Below, piece by piece: positions 16,353 through 24,877 of a stretch of 35,797 nucleotides of DNA. This stretch comes from Actinomycetota bacterium (GTDB lineage Bacteria; Actinomycetota; Thermoleophilia; Solirubrobacterales; 70-9): positions 1 to 35,797 of the forward strand of contig JAFDWB010000091.1 in the NCBI GenBank assembly GCA_018268675.1. The letters run 5' to 3'. Each line of letters opens with the position of its first letter. Positions within the stretch are counted from its first letter, which is position 1. The notes below the pieces were generated by a model, which made no database searches, was not told where the DNA came from, and saw nothing but the letters and a program-made list of their open reading frames with translations. Position numbers and translations under genes: made by a program.

Positions 16353-17954
16353 ATGCGCTACCCCGCCGAACGATTCACACCCGAGGAGGAGGCCCTCCTC
16401 GCGCCCCACTTCACCAATCTCGATCGGCCGGTCTTCGCTCTCGTCAACCTCCCCGAGACCGTCAAGGGCGCGCTTTTTGCCCGCTATTCGCGCTATTCCG
16501 GATCGGTCCGCCGCCTCTACCTCGACGAGTTCGCCGCCGACGCGCCCGCCGCCGGCCGCCCCTTCGACGCCGAGGAGGGGGCCCGCGCCGCGCAGCTCTA
16601 CGAGCGCGTCTTCGTCGGCTACGGAGACGACTCGATCGCCCAGGTCGGCGGCGCTCACGTCGCCTGCGAGTGGGTCTCGAACATCCTCACCAAGGTGCTC
16701 CAGCGCGGCCGCCTCGCCGCCTATCTCGAGCAGTCGACCCGCTACATCCCCTACGACAAAGCGCTGCCCGGCGGCGGCTACCGCTTCTACCGCGATGCCG
16801 AGCTCGGCCCCGAGTTCGTCGCCGCGATGGACGAGCTCTTCGTCATCTACTCGCGCTCGCTCGGCCGGGTCGAGGAGTGGGCGGCGCACCGCTGGCCACG
16901 CGGCGACGACGAGCCGGAGGCGGCCTGGCGGCGCTCGATCCGCGCCAAGGCGCTCGACCTCCTGCGCGGGCTCCTGCCCGCGGCGACGCTCAGCCACGTC
17001 GGCATCTACGCCTCCGGGCAGGCATACGAGCAGCTGCTGCTGCGGCTGATGGCCTCGCCGCTCCCCGAGGCGCGCGAGTTCGGCGCGATGATCCTCGCCG
17101 AGCTGCAGCAGGTGATGCCGAGCTTCGTCTCCCGGATCGAGCGCCCCGACCGCGGCGGCGAGTGGGTCTCCTACCTGCAGGCGCGCCGGGGCGGGACCGA
17201 GCGCTGGGTCGAGCGGCTCGGCCTCGGTCGCCGCGAGGAGGACGACGCGGCGCCCGCGGTCGAGCTCCTCCAGGTCGAGGGCAGCGAAACCGACCTCCTC
17301 GCCGCCTCCCTCTACGAGGCGGCAGCCGTCCCCGAGCCGGAGATCCGCGCCCGCGTCGAGGGCCTGGACGAGGACGAGCGGGGCGCGGTCCTGGCCGCGG
17401 TGGTCGGCGAGCGCACCAACCGCCGCCACCGCCCCGGACGCGGCTTCGAGGCCCTCCGCTACCGCTTCGAGATCGTCTCCGACTACGGCGCCTTCCGCGA
17501 CCTCCAGCGCCATCGCCTCCTGACCGTGCAGTGGCAACGGCTCGGGCCCGACCTCGGCGCCGGAGTCCCCGAGGAGGTGCGCGAAGCAGGGGTCGGCGGC
17601 GAATTCGAGCGGGCGCTGGAGATCTCCCGCGGCGAGTTCGAGCGGCTCGCCGCCCGCGGGCTCGACGAGCTCGCCCCCTACGCGCTCAGCCTCGCCTTCC
17701 GGATCCGCTACGTCCTCGACCTGAACGCGCGCGAGGCGATGCACCTGATCGAGCTGCGCTCCGGCCGCGAGGGGCACCCGACCTACCGCGCCGTCGCCCA
17801 GGCGATGCACGAGCAGATCGCCGCGGTCCATCCCGGCGTCGCCGCCGCGATGCGGTTCGTCGACGAGTCGACCGAGCCGCGCCTCGAGCGGATGATGAGC
17901 GAGATCCGCACGCACCGCAAACGGGTCGCGGCCGAGGCGCGATCGGGGGACTGA
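16353..17954 (+). CDS. Tandem-domain ThyX-like (FAD-dependent thymidylate synthase family) protein
   Basis: A 533-residue protein, about twice the length of a usual ThyX. The N-terminal half has GYGDDSIAQVGG and R118-G-R120 followed after seven residues by S128 in the block EQSTRYIPYD. The C-terminal half has R386-H-R388 but R396 where the signature serine belongs, then ELRSGREGHPTYR. ThyX makes dTMP from dUMP with methylene-tetrahydrofolate and FAD, through the motif RHR-x7-S. Here each half keeps only part of it: the histidine is missing in the first, the serine in the second. The protein may form a pseudo-tetramer with composite sites, or may have another flavin-dependent role. TACGAT at 16338-16343 could be a -10 box giving a very short leader. 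Confidence 0.82.
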   Translation: MRYPAERFTPEEEALLAPHFTNLDRPVFALVNLPETVKGALFARYSRYSGSVRRLYLDEFAADAPAAGRPFDAEEGARAAQLYERVFVGYGDDSIAQVGGAHVACEWVSNILTKVLQRGRLAAYLEQSTRYIPYDKALPGGGYRFYRDAELGPEFVAAMDELFVIYSRSLGRVEEWAAHRWPRGDDEPEAAWRRSIRAKALDLLRGLLPAATLSHVGIYASGQAYEQLLLRLMASPLPEAREFGAMILAELQQVMPSFVSRIERPDRGGEWVSYLQARRGGTERWVERLGLGRREEDDAAPAVELLQVEGSETDLLAASLYEAAAVPEPEIRARVEGLDEDERGAVLAAVVGERTNRRHRPGRGFEALRYRFEIVSDYGAFRDLQRHRLLTVQWQRLGPDLGAGVPEEVREAGVGGEFERALEISRGEFERLAARGLDELAPYALSLAFRIRYVLDLNAREAMHLIELRSGREGHPTYRAVAQAMHEQIAAVHPGVAAAMRFVDESTEPRLERMMSEIRTHRKRVAAEARSGD

Positions 17955-17963
17955 GCGTTCGCC

Positions 17964-18971
17964 TCAGTTCCGGCGCTTGCGCTTGCGCCGCGTTCCGCCG
18001 CCGCCCGGGGTCGAGCCGCCCGGCGATGACGATCCGTTGCCGTTCGGCTTCGGCGCCTTGCCGGGCCCCGGCGCGTCGTCCCCGTCGTCGGGGCCCGGAC
18101 CGCCGTCCTTCGGTTCGAGCTCTTTCGCCATCCGCTCGCCCGGCGTGGGCCAGGGGATCGCTTCGCCCGCCGCCCACGCCGGCGGGCGTCCGCCGGGCAA
18201 TTTGCCGACCAGGAGCAGGGCGAAGTAGATGAAGAAGATCAGTGAGAACTGGACGAGGAGGAGCAGGGCGGCGACGCCGAGGGCCATGCCCAACGAGCCC
18301 CAGAAGCGCGTGAGCAGGCCGACCCGCATCGCCCATAGGCAGCTGTAGATCAGGGCCACGGCGAGGCCGATGCGCCCCGCCAGCCCGAAGCCGGTTGCCG
18401 CATTGCGCAGCGAGGCTTCGCTGAGTGCGTTCTTCGCCTTGCTTTCTTCCTGTTCCTGGGCTTCGCAGTCCTTCAGCGGACTCGTGCCGGAGTTGTACTT
18501 TTCGCCAAATTCCTTGGCGCCCTTTTCGCGTTCCTGCGCGCGACATTCTTCGGCGCCCTTTTCCGCGCTCAGCGTCGACTTCGCTTCGCCCTTGTGGAAG
18601 GTGTCGGCCGCTTCGTTGGTCGCGATCCCGTTCAGCACCCCGCTGATCGCGAAGAAGATCGGCGCAACCACGATCACCCCGACCAGCTGGCTTTTCATTT
18701 TCGCGCCCGCGCGCGAGAGCGCCGCGCGGAAGAGGAAGTACAGCGGCACCGCGAGAAGCAGGAAGCCGATCCCCTCGAGGATCGAAGAAATCGTCACCGA
18801 GGACGCGTGTTCGTGTGCCGAGATCAGCAGTTCGGCTTCGCCGGTCCCGTTGACGTTCGCGATCACGATCGCCGAGACGATCAGGATCACGACCGCGGCG
18901 AAGGTCAGCAGCCCGGCGGGCAGGCTCCACCGTGACTCCCAGGCCAGGACGTCCTCTTTACGGCGGCTCAA
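17964..18971 (-). CDS. Multi-pass membrane protein with polar C-terminal tail
   Basis: No known family recognised. About 335 residues with five hydrophobic segments (for example AVVILIVSAIVIANV, LLLAVPLYFLF, VVAPIFFAISGVL, GVAALLLLVQFSLIFF), a Lys/Glu-rich loop of about 75 residues between the third and fourth, and a disordered Gly/Pro/Asp tail ending in TRRKRKRRN. The loop has two cysteines (EECRAQ, KDCEAQ). Start uncertain: I prefer the TTG at 18971 after an AAAGGG box, because the upstream ATG at 19013 would overlap the start of the divergent zinc-ribbon gene. Ends 9 bases from thyX (convergent). Confidence 0.65.
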   Translation of the reverse strand: MSRRKEDVLAWESRWSLPAGLLTFAAVVILIVSAIVIANVNGTGEAELLISAHEHASSVTISSILEGIGFLLLAVPLYFLFRAALSRAGAKMKSQLVGVIVVAPIFFAISGVLNGIATNEAADTFHKGEAKSTLSAEKGAEECRAQEREKGAKEFGEKYNSGTSPLKDCEAQEQEESKAKNALSEASLRNAATGFGLAGRIGLAVALIYSCLWAMRVGLLTRFWGSLGMALGVAALLLLVQFSLIFFIYFALLLVGKLPGGRPPAWAAGEAIPWPTPGERMAKELEPKDGGPGPDDGDDAPGPGKAPKPNGNGSSSPGGSTPGGGGTRRKRKRRN

Positions 18972-19011
18972 CTCGGGGTGCCCTTTCGCACGGGCCCGTA
19001 CGCTACATCGC

Positions 19012-19644
19012 ATGGATGAATTGACGACGCGCGCACCCACGGTCCCGCTCGAGGCGGGCGCCGGGCCCGACAACCCGCCCTGCCCCGCCTGCGGGGAGCC
19101 GCTCTTCGGCTGGCTCGCCGACGAGGAGCAGCTCGGCGCCCCGGTGCGCCGCTGCGAGAGCTGCGGGCTCGGCATCGTCGGCAAGTCGGCCGGAACCGAG
19201 GAGGCGCTCGCGGCGCTCGACCGGCTGGGGGACCAGGAGCGGGCGCGGATCGTCGACCGGGCGAGCGTCGCCTGCGCGATCGGCGGCGCCGGCTGGGCGG
19301 GGCTCGAGCCCGGCGCCCACTACCTCTTCACGGTCGAGTCGGTGCGGCGCCTCGTCGCCCGCCGCGACCAGGTGGTGCGCCGCCGCCGCTGGGTGCCGGG
19401 CCGGAGCCTCGCGATCACCTGGCAGACGCTGCTCAACTCGGTGACCTTCGGGCACAACGTCGCGCTCGCGGCGCTCGGCTCAGCCGCCGCCGCGCCCGCC
19501 GGAAAGCGCTGGCAACGGCGCATCGATGCCCTCGCCAGCATCGTCCTGGCGATCCCCGCGGCGCTCGTCGCGGTCCCGGTCGAGCTCTCCGGCGCCCTCT
19601 TTCGCCGCGGCGCGGTGGTCGACCTGCGCTACGAACTGCTCTAG
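19012..19644 (+). CDS. Zinc-ribbon protein of unknown function
   Basis: A 210-residue protein. Residues about 24-50 form a zinc ribbon with two CxxC pairs (CPAC and CESC), followed by an alpha-helical acidic stretch, an FTVESVRRLVARRDQV segment with a cluster of arginines, and hydrophobic stretches near 150-195 (ALASIVLAIPAALVAVPVEL). The ending ALFRRGAVVDLRYELL resembles a membrane-proximal tail. The mix suggests a membrane-anchored Zn protein, but no function is assigned. The start lies about 40 bases from the divergent membrane-protein gene, so both promoters must overlap. Confidence 0.65.
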   Translation: MDELTTRAPTVPLEAGAGPDNPPCPACGEPLFGWLADEEQLGAPVRRCESCGLGIVGKSAGTEEALAALDRLGDQERARIVDRASVACAIGGAGWAGLEPGAHYLFTVESVRRLVARRDQVVRRRRWVPGRSLAITWQTLLNSVTFGHNVALAALGSAAAAPAGKRWQRRIDALASIVLAIPAALVAVPVELSGALFRRGAVVDLRYELL

Positions 19645-19669
19645 GTCTCCGGGACCCTCGGGCGCGCGC

Positions 19670-19939
19670 TCAGCTCAGGCCTTCGCGGGCCTCGCGGACC
19701 AGCGTCACGGCCTCCGGGAAGAGGACGCGGATCGCATCGCGCACCTGCATCGCCTGCTCGTCGGCGGTGCCGGTGAGGTCGAGCCGGTTGATCGAGGCGA
19801 CGGTCATCTCGACCGCCAGCTTGATCGCGTTGTCGGCCCAGGCGACACGCTGCGAGGACTGCATCTGCTCCGAGAGCTCCTCCATCCGGGCGCGGAACTC
19901 GTCGGGGTCGCCGAAGAGGTTGAAAGGGCTTCCCTCCAT
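19670..19939 (-). CDS. Small hypothetical protein
   Basis: An 89-residue protein, not recognised. It begins MEGSPFNLFGDPDEFRARME, is predicted mostly helical and acidic, and contains a central segment (AIKLAVEMTVASINRLDL) that could pack as an amphipathic helix. The codon pattern (G/C at third positions) supports real coding on the minus strand. Its stop faces the end of the zinc-ribbon gene 25 bases away. A GTGTCAG...CTTTGATT segment lies just before the ATG and resembles the repeated motif seen upstream of thyX. Confidence 0.6.
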   Translation of the reverse strand: MEGSPFNLFGDPDEFRARMEELSEQMQSSQRVAWADNAIKLAVEMTVASINRLDLTGTADEQAMQVRDAIRVLFPEAVTLVREAREGLS

Positions 19940-19974
19940 CGCCCAATCAAAGCAGAACTGACACTCCGCCGACC

Positions 19975-19990
19975 TTGATTTGGCACATTC
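19975..19990 (+). promoter_or_regulatory. TTGATTTGGCACATTC motif
   Basis: A variant of the 16-base motif at 16290-16305 and 25686-25701, differing at four positions from the former. It lies 41 bases before the ATG of the TadE-like gene and in the divergent region with the small gene at 19670-19939. A second, weaker AACTGACACTCC lies at 19957-19968. Function unknown. Confidence 0.45.
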
Positions 19991-20031
19991 TGCGCACCAC
20001 GCGTGCGCATTCGCCGCCTAGCGTCGGCGGC

Positions 20032-20703
20032 ATGGCGAGAGGGCGGGCGAGGAGACGCGGCGACGAGGGCGGGCAGGCGACGATCGAGAGCGCCGGCCTG
20101 GCGGCGCTCCTTGCGCTCATCCTCGTCGCCGTGATCGCGGCGATCGCCGGTGGCGGCGAAGTCGACGCGGGGCGCGAGCTCGCGCGGGCGATCGGCCGCC
20201 GGATCGTCTGCGCCCCGCACCTCCCCGACAGCTGCCGGCACGAGCCGCTCGTCCCTGCCTACGGTTGGCCGCTGGCGCGCCTCGCCCGGGCGCTCGCCCC
20301 CGTCCCCGCGGCGCTCCCCGGCCCCGACGGCCTGCCCCTGGTCCCGGTCGACTTCCGCCGCTGCCGGCGCGAGAGCTGCGCCGTCGCCGCCGGCACCCAC
20401 CTGACCGCCTCCGGCCGCCGTACCACCGCCTTCACGCAGCTGTTCGACCGCCGCCGCTCCCGGGGGACGGTCGCGCTCGTCTACTGGGAGTACCGCCCGA
20501 GCCTCGGCTGGCGCGCCGTCCGCCGCGTCGCCACCGCGGCCGACGTCGAGGCCGCCGCGGGCACCGAGGTCCTCGCGTCCCAAGACCCCGCCCTGGTCCC
20601 GCTCGAGACCCTCCCCGGCCGCAACCACTACGACTTCCCGGCCGCCGAAGCCCCGCCCTGGCGGTGGCACGTCGACCCCCGTTACCCGGGGTGGTCAGAT
20701 TGA
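20032..20703 (+). CDS. TadE-like / pseudopilin-like secreted protein
   Basis: A 223-residue protein starting with a basic leader and then GGQATIESAGLAALLALILV, the pattern of TadE/TadG-like pilus proteins (Gly-Gln-Ala-Thr-x-Glu followed by one hydrophobic helix). The remainder is extracytoplasmic, with four cysteines in the first third (CAPH, SCRH, CRRESC) that could pair. The ATG at 20032 fits better than one at 19975, which would put 19 unrelated residues before the leader. No other Tad genes are next to it, so it may be a stand-alone surface protein. Converges on the next gene with 10 bases between stops. Confidence 0.62.
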   Translation: MARGRARRRGDEGGQATIESAGLAALLALILVAVIAAIAGGGEVDAGRELARAIGRRIVCAPHLPDSCRHEPLVPAYGWPLARLARALAPVPAALPGPDGLPLVPVDFRRCRRESCAVAAGTHLTASGRRTTAFTQLFDRRRSRGTVALVYWEYRPSLGWRAVRRVATAADVEAAAGTEVLASQDPALVPLETLPGRNHYDFPAAEAPPWRWHVDPRYPGWSD

Positions 20704-20713
20704 GCGCCCGCGC

Positions 20714-21760
20714 TCACGCCGAGCTCGGCGTCGCCGCCTCGCTCCCGGCCCCCTCGCCACCGGCGCCGCCTTCGTCTTCCCGGCTCGCCTCGTCCTGCGC
20801 CTGTTTGATCAGGCCACGCCAGTCGGTGGTGCGGAAGACGAGCAGGATCGCGGCGAAGCCGAGCACGATCGACCAGGCGCCCATCGCGATCTGCGTGCCG
20901 ACCGAGAAGGAGAGCACCGCGGCGCGCGAAGGGCCGTTCAGGGTGGCGACGAGGAGGGCCTGCTGGGCGCCCGCGCCCCCCGGCGTGAAGGGGATGATGT
21001 TGGCGATCGCCTGCACGCTCATCACCAGCATCACGTTGCCGATCGATCCCTGCAGGCCGAAGGCCTCGAGGAAGAACCAGAAGGCGGCGAAGCGGAAGAG
21101 CCAGCCGACCCCTTGCCAGGCGAAGACCTGGCGCATGTAGTCACGCGGCCGGGAGAGGATCACGACGCCCTGCCGGACCCGCGCCCAGAAGCGCCGCACC
21201 CGGTGGGCGAGGAGCCAGACGCCGACGACGATCGCGAGGATCAGGACGCCGGCCGCGATCGCCAGCGTCTGCGGGTGGCTGGCCCAGAAGGAGACCTCGA
21301 AGGCCGGCAGGTGGGGCAGCTCGGGCAGCGGCGGCAGCAGGCCCTGGCTGAACGCGTAGAGGAGGACGAGGATGCCGACCGAGGTGTCGAAGACGGTCTG
21401 CACGAGGAACGACGAGGTGACCGCGGGATAGGAGGAGTCAGGGATCTGCCGTTTGACCAGGAAGACTTTGGTGACGTCGCCCGCGTGCGCCGGGATCACC
21501 GCGTTGATCCCCGACCCGACCAGGTAGGCGGCCGCGACCCGCGTGTACCCGACCCGCTTCCCCGGGTACGCCGCCTGGAGGACGTTGCGCCACGCCCAGG
21601 AACGCGCCAACTGCATCCCGAGCAGGCAGAGGAGCGCCAATCCGAACGGCGTCCAGTGCACTTCGGAGAGGTGGCGGAAGAATTCCGTCGCCGCGTTGAA
21701 GAACTCCTGGAGGCTCGAGGCGAGATCGCCGAGCGGCAGCTGAACGAGTGAAACCGGCAT
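20714..21760 (-). CDS. YbhN/UPF0104-type membrane protein (LPG synthase TM-like)
   Basis: A 348-residue protein with about eight hydrophobic segments, matching the lysylphosphatidylglycerol synthase transmembrane-domain family. Typical pieces are GSGINAVIPAHAGDVTKVFLVKR near residue 90, SSFLVQTVFDTSVGILVLL, and ANIIPFTPGGAGAQQALLV near the C terminus. No aminoacyl-transfer domain is attached, so this is the stand-alone flippase-like form whose substrate is unknown (a lipid is likely). ATG at 21760. A C-terminal Glu/Gly-rich tail follows the last helix. Divergent from the sulfotransferase with 22 bases between starts. Confidence 0.8.
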   Translation of the reverse strand: MPVSLVQLPLGDLASSLQEFFNAATEFFRHLSEVHWTPFGLALLCLLGMQLARSWAWRNVLQAAYPGKRVGYTRVAAAYLVGSGINAVIPAHAGDVTKVFLVKRQIPDSSYPAVTSSFLVQTVFDTSVGILVLLYAFSQGLLPPLPELPHLPAFEVSFWASHPQTLAIAAGVLILAIVVGVWLLAHRVRRFWARVRQGVVILSRPRDYMRQVFAWQGVGWLFRFAAFWFFLEAFGLQGSIGNVMLVMSVQAIANIIPFTPGGAGAQQALLVATLNGPSRAAVLSFSVGTQIAMGAWSIVLGFAAILLVFRTTDWRGLIKQAQDEASREDEGGAGGEGAGSEAATPSSA

Positions 21761-21782
21761 CACAGCTAGACTAGCCACGCTC

Positions 21783-22775
21783 GTGCCGGACACCGACACG
21801 CACACCCTGCCGCCGCAGCTGCCGCCTGACCCCGCCGACGAGGCGATGTGCGCGCGCGCCCGCGAGCGCTACAGCGCCGACCGCAAGAGCAGCTTCCGCC
21901 GCCGCCGCAAGGCCCACGCGGCGATGCCGAACCTGATCATCATCGGCGGCCTCAAGTGCGGCACGACGAGCATCCACCACTACCTCGGCCTCCATCCCGA
22001 GATCCAGATGTCGAAGCCGAAGGAGCTCAACTTCTTCGTCGCCGAGCTGAACTGGGACCTCGGCCTCGACTGGTACGCGAGCCGCTTCGACGACCGCTTC
22101 CCGGTGCGCGGCGAGTCCTCCCCGCACTACACGAACCTGCCCCGCTACGACGGCGTCGCCGAGCGCATCCGCACCCACTGCCCGGACGCCAAGCTGATCT
22201 ACATGGTGCGCGACCCGATCAAGCGCATCCTCAGCCACTGGGTTCACGCGACCGGCGCCGGCTACGAGACCCGCGAGATGGTCCCGGTCCTCTCCGACCC
22301 CGAGACCCAGTACGTCAACCGCTCCCGCTTCTGGATGCAGCTCCAGCCCTACCTGGAGCGCTTCGACCGCGATCAGATCGAGGTGATCACCCAGGAGGAG
22401 CTGCAGCGCGACCGCGACGCGACGATGCGCAAGGCGTTCGCCTACGCCGGCGTCGACCCCCACTTCACCTCCGAGCAGTTCGACCGCGAGTGGGAGAAGT
22501 CGGCGGCGAAGTCGGGTGACAAATACCAGTTCATGGAGAAGCTGATCAAGCTGCCGGGCTTCCGCTCCTTCGACCGCAACTTCGACCGCCTGCCGGAGCG
22601 CCTGCGCTGGGTGGTCGAGAAGGTCGTCCATGACCCCGACAAACCGTCGGCGCCGAAGCCCGAGCTCCCCGCCGACCTCTTCGAGACGCTGCGCGGCCGC
22701 TTCGGCGAGGAAGTCGAGGAGCTGCAGAAGTTCGCCGGCCGCGAGTTCGCCGGCTGGAACGACTACTCGGGCTGA
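21783..22775 (+). CDS. PAPS-dependent sulfotransferase
   Basis: A 330-residue protein with the sulfotransferase fold signatures: the 5'-phosphosulfate loop GGLKCGTTSIHHYL at about 55-68 (K58) and the 3'-phosphate motif YMVRDPIKRILSHW near 140-153. It moves a sulfo group from PAPS to an unknown acceptor, probably a lipid or glycan given the YbhN-like neighbour. A basic extension (RRRRK near residue 40) precedes the domain; an internal ATG (M48) would start exactly at the domain, so the GTG at 21783 is not certain. The next gene starts 9 bases after the stop. Confidence 0.88.
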   Translation: MPDTDTHTLPPQLPPDPADEAMCARARERYSADRKSSFRRRRKAHAAMPNLIIIGGLKCGTTSIHHYLGLHPEIQMSKPKELNFFVAELNWDLGLDWYASRFDDRFPVRGESSPHYTNLPRYDGVAERIRTHCPDAKLIYMVRDPIKRILSHWVHATGAGYETREMVPVLSDPETQYVNRSRFWMQLQPYLERFDRDQIEVITQEELQRDRDATMRKAFAYAGVDPHFTSEQFDREWEKSAAKSGDKYQFMEKLIKLPGFRSFDRNFDRLPERLRWVVEKVVHDPDKPSAPKPELPADLFETLRGRFGEEVEELQKFAGREFAGWNDYSG

Positions 22776-22784
22776 GCGGCGCGC

Positions 22785-23549
22785 GTGCGGCGCCTCCTCC
22801 CCGACCCCGGACCGACCTCGGTCCCCGCGCAGCTCGACGCCTACCGGCCCTGGGAAGACGCGCCCGCCGACCGCCCCCACGTCGCGCTGAACTTCGCCGC
22901 AACGCTCGACGGGCGCGCCACGATCGATGGGCGCTCCGGCGCGATCGGCGACGACACCGACACCGCGATGCTGGTCGGGCTGCGCGGGCGCTTCGATGCG
23001 GTGATGATCGGCGCCGGGACGATGCGGGCGGAGCGCTACGGGCGGATCGTCTCCGACCCGGCCAAACGCGCGGCCCGCGAGGCGCTCGGCCTCCCCGGCG
23101 ACCCGCTGATGGTGCTCGTCGGCAGCCTCGACCTTCCCTGGGACACGGCGCTCTTCACCGACGGCGGCGGCGAAGTGCTCGTCTTCACGGCCGAGGATGG
23201 CGAGCCGCCCGCGACGTCGACCCCGGTCGAGGTGGTCCGCGAACCGACGCTTGTCACCGACAGGGATACGAGCGTCGCCGGCGGCGGGTACGTAGACCTT
23301 GCCGCGGCGCTGCGCCATCTCCGCCGCGAGCGCGGCGTCCGCGCCCTGCTCTGCGAGGGCGGCCCGCGCATCCACTCCCAGCTGCAGGGCGCGGGGCTGG
23401 CCGACGAGCTCTTCCTGACGATCGCGCCGAAGCTCGTCGGCAGCGGCCCGTCGATCCTCGAGGGAGCCCTCCCGGCGGTCGCCGAGCTCGACCTCGCCTG
23501 GCTGCTGGCGGACGACAGCGAGCTCTTCGCCCGCTACCGGCGGCGATGA
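22785..23549 (+). CDS. RibD C-terminal-type (DHFR-fold) reductase
   Basis: A 254-residue protein of the RibD-C family, which reduces pyrimidines in riboflavin synthesis or, as here without a deaminase domain, related substrates. Signatures: LNFAATLDGRATIDGRSG, IGAGTMRAERYGR, and RALLCEGGPRIHSQL, with NADPH-binding features. GTG start at 22785. Residues about 154-165 (PTLVTDRDTSVA area) are encoded by a palindrome (23245-23277) and look like a short insertion before GGYVDLAAAL. Close to the upstream sulfotransferase (9 bases), so probably the same transcript. Confidence 0.83.
   Translation: MRRLLPDPGPTSVPAQLDAYRPWEDAPADRPHVALNFAATLDGRATIDGRSGAIGDDTDTAMLVGLRGRFDAVMIGAGTMRAERYGRIVSDPAKRAAREALGLPGDPLMVLVGSLDLPWDTALFTDGGGEVLVFTAEDGEPPATSTPVEVVREPTLVTDRDTSVAGGGYVDLAAALRHLRRERGVRALLCEGGPRIHSQLQGAGLADELFLTIAPKLVGSGPSILEGALPAVAELDLAWLLADDSELFARYRRR
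23245..23277. repeat. Palindrome inside the RibD-like gene
   Basis: CGACGCT (23245-23251) pairs with AGCGTCG (23271-23277), and TGTC-ACC-GACA (23252-23262 region) forms a tip. The unpaired GGGATACG lies on the right. CCGACGCTTGTC at the left is also the left edge of the hairpin at 13454-13486, and TACGAGCGTCG on the right recurs at 34344-34354. It is translated in frame. Confidence 0.6.
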
Positions 23550-23589
23550 ATTAGATTCGGCGCGACCGGGTCACCGAGCAGGAGGGCAG

Positions 23590-24855
23590 ATGGACTTCGA
23601 ACCGACCCCCGAGGTCGCCGCGCTGCGCGAGCGCGTCCTCGACTTCATGGACGCCGAGATCTACCCGGCCGAGCGGGAGCTGGGCGAGGCGCTCGACGCG
23701 GAGGTCGGCCCCGGCGTGCCCTACCCGGCCAACCTCACCGCGGTCCGCGAGCGGGCCCGCGCCGCCGGCCTCTGGAACCTCTTCATGCCCGACGAGCGCT
23801 TCGGCCCGGGCCTCAAGAACTGGGAATACGGCCTGCTCTGCGAGGAGATGGGCCGCAGCCCGATCGCCGCGCCGATGGCCTTCAATTGCTCCGCCCCGGA
23901 CACCGGCAACATGGAGATCCTCGCCGAGCATGGCTCCGCGGAACAGCGGCGACGCTGGCTCGAGCCGCTGCTCGAGGGGCGGATCCGCTCCTGCTTCTCG
24001 ATGACCGAGCCCGAGGTCTCCGGCTCCGACCCCACCCTCCTGCGGGGCCGCGCGGTCCTCGACGGCGACGAGTGGGTGATCGACGCGCACAAGTGGTACA
24101 CGACCGGTGCGGTGGGGGCGGACCTGGCGATCGCGATGGTCGTCACCGACCCCGACGCGCCGCCCTACGCGCGCGCCTCGATGATCTGCGTGCCGACCGA
24201 CGCGCCCGGGTACGAGCTGGTGCGGCCGATCCCGGTGATGGGCCACGACAAGGGTCCCGGCCACTGCGAGATCCGCTACACCGCCTGCCGGGTGCCGGCG
24301 GAGAACCTGCTCGGCGGGCGCGGCGCGGGCTTCGCGATCGCCCAGGACCGCCTCGGGCCGGGCCGCATCCACCACTGTATGCGGGCAATCGGGACCGCCG
24401 AGCGCGCCCACGAGATGATGTGCCGCCGCGCCAACGAGCGCCACGCCTTCGGCGGCCCGCTCGCCGACAAGCAGTTCGTCCAGGAGTCGATCGCCACCTC
24501 GCGGATGGAAATCGACCAGGCCCGCCTGCTCACCCTCTACGCCGCCTGGAAGATGGACACTGAGGGCAAGCGCGCCGCCCGCCAGTCGATCTCCGCGATC
24601 AAGGTCGTCGCCGCGAACATGGTGATGAAGGTGCTCGACCGGGCGATCCAGATCCACGGCAGCCTCGGCATGACCGACGACACGCCGCTCGCCCCGATGT
24701 GGCGCTTCAGCCGGATGTTGCGGCTTGCCGACGGCCCCGACGAGGTCCACAAGATGGTCCTCGCCCGCCGCGAGCTGAACCGCTGGGCGAAGCGCGCCGA
24801 GGCGGAAGCGGGTGGCGAGCCGCTCGACCCGCGGCACGCCACCCGGATGGTCTGA
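23590..24855 (+). CDS. Acyl-CoA dehydrogenase
   Basis: A 421-residue flavoprotein of the acyl-CoA dehydrogenase family, which makes an alpha,beta double bond in acyl-CoA. Seen: the FAD/substrate region CFSMTEPEVSGSDPT, the middle beta domain DEWVIDAHKWYTTGA, and the C-terminal helices with LGPGRIHHCMRAIG, RHAFGGPLADKQ and IQIHGSLGMTDDTPLA. The catalytic base cannot be placed with certainty. It resembles the long-chain/ACAD10-11-like group, which fits the aminoglycoside-phosphotransferase-like gene at 26450-27523 (the two domains are fused in some eukaryotes). A strong ribosome site (AGGAGGG, 23579-23585) supports the ATG. Confidence 0.93.
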   Translation: MDFEPTPEVAALRERVLDFMDAEIYPAERELGEALDAEVGPGVPYPANLTAVRERARAAGLWNLFMPDERFGPGLKNWEYGLLCEEMGRSPIAAPMAFNCSAPDTGNMEILAEHGSAEQRRRWLEPLLEGRIRSCFSMTEPEVSGSDPTLLRGRAVLDGDEWVIDAHKWYTTGAVGADLAIAMVVTDPDAPPYARASMICVPTDAPGYELVRPIPVMGHDKGPGHCEIRYTACRVPAENLLGGRGAGFAIAQDRLGPGRIHHCMRAIGTAERAHEMMCRRANERHAFGGPLADKQFVQESIATSRMEIDQARLLTLYAAWKMDTEGKRAARQSISAIKVVAANMVMKVLDRAIQIHGSLGMTDDTPLAPMWRFSRMLRLADGPDEVHKMVLARRELNRWAKRAEAEAGGEPLDPRHATRMV

Positions 24856-24877
24856 GAGCGCCGGAGCGGCGCCGGCG

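Noticed and set aside
16203-17915. Upstream extension of the SGNH hydrolase frame to 945 residues
   Set aside because: The extension is antisense to the thyX-like gene; the real protein starts with a signal peptide at 16202.
16353-17954. Two separate fused genes or a frameshift artefact in the thyX-like gene
   Set aside because: The frame is continuous with even codon bias throughout and no internal stop or ribosome site between the halves.
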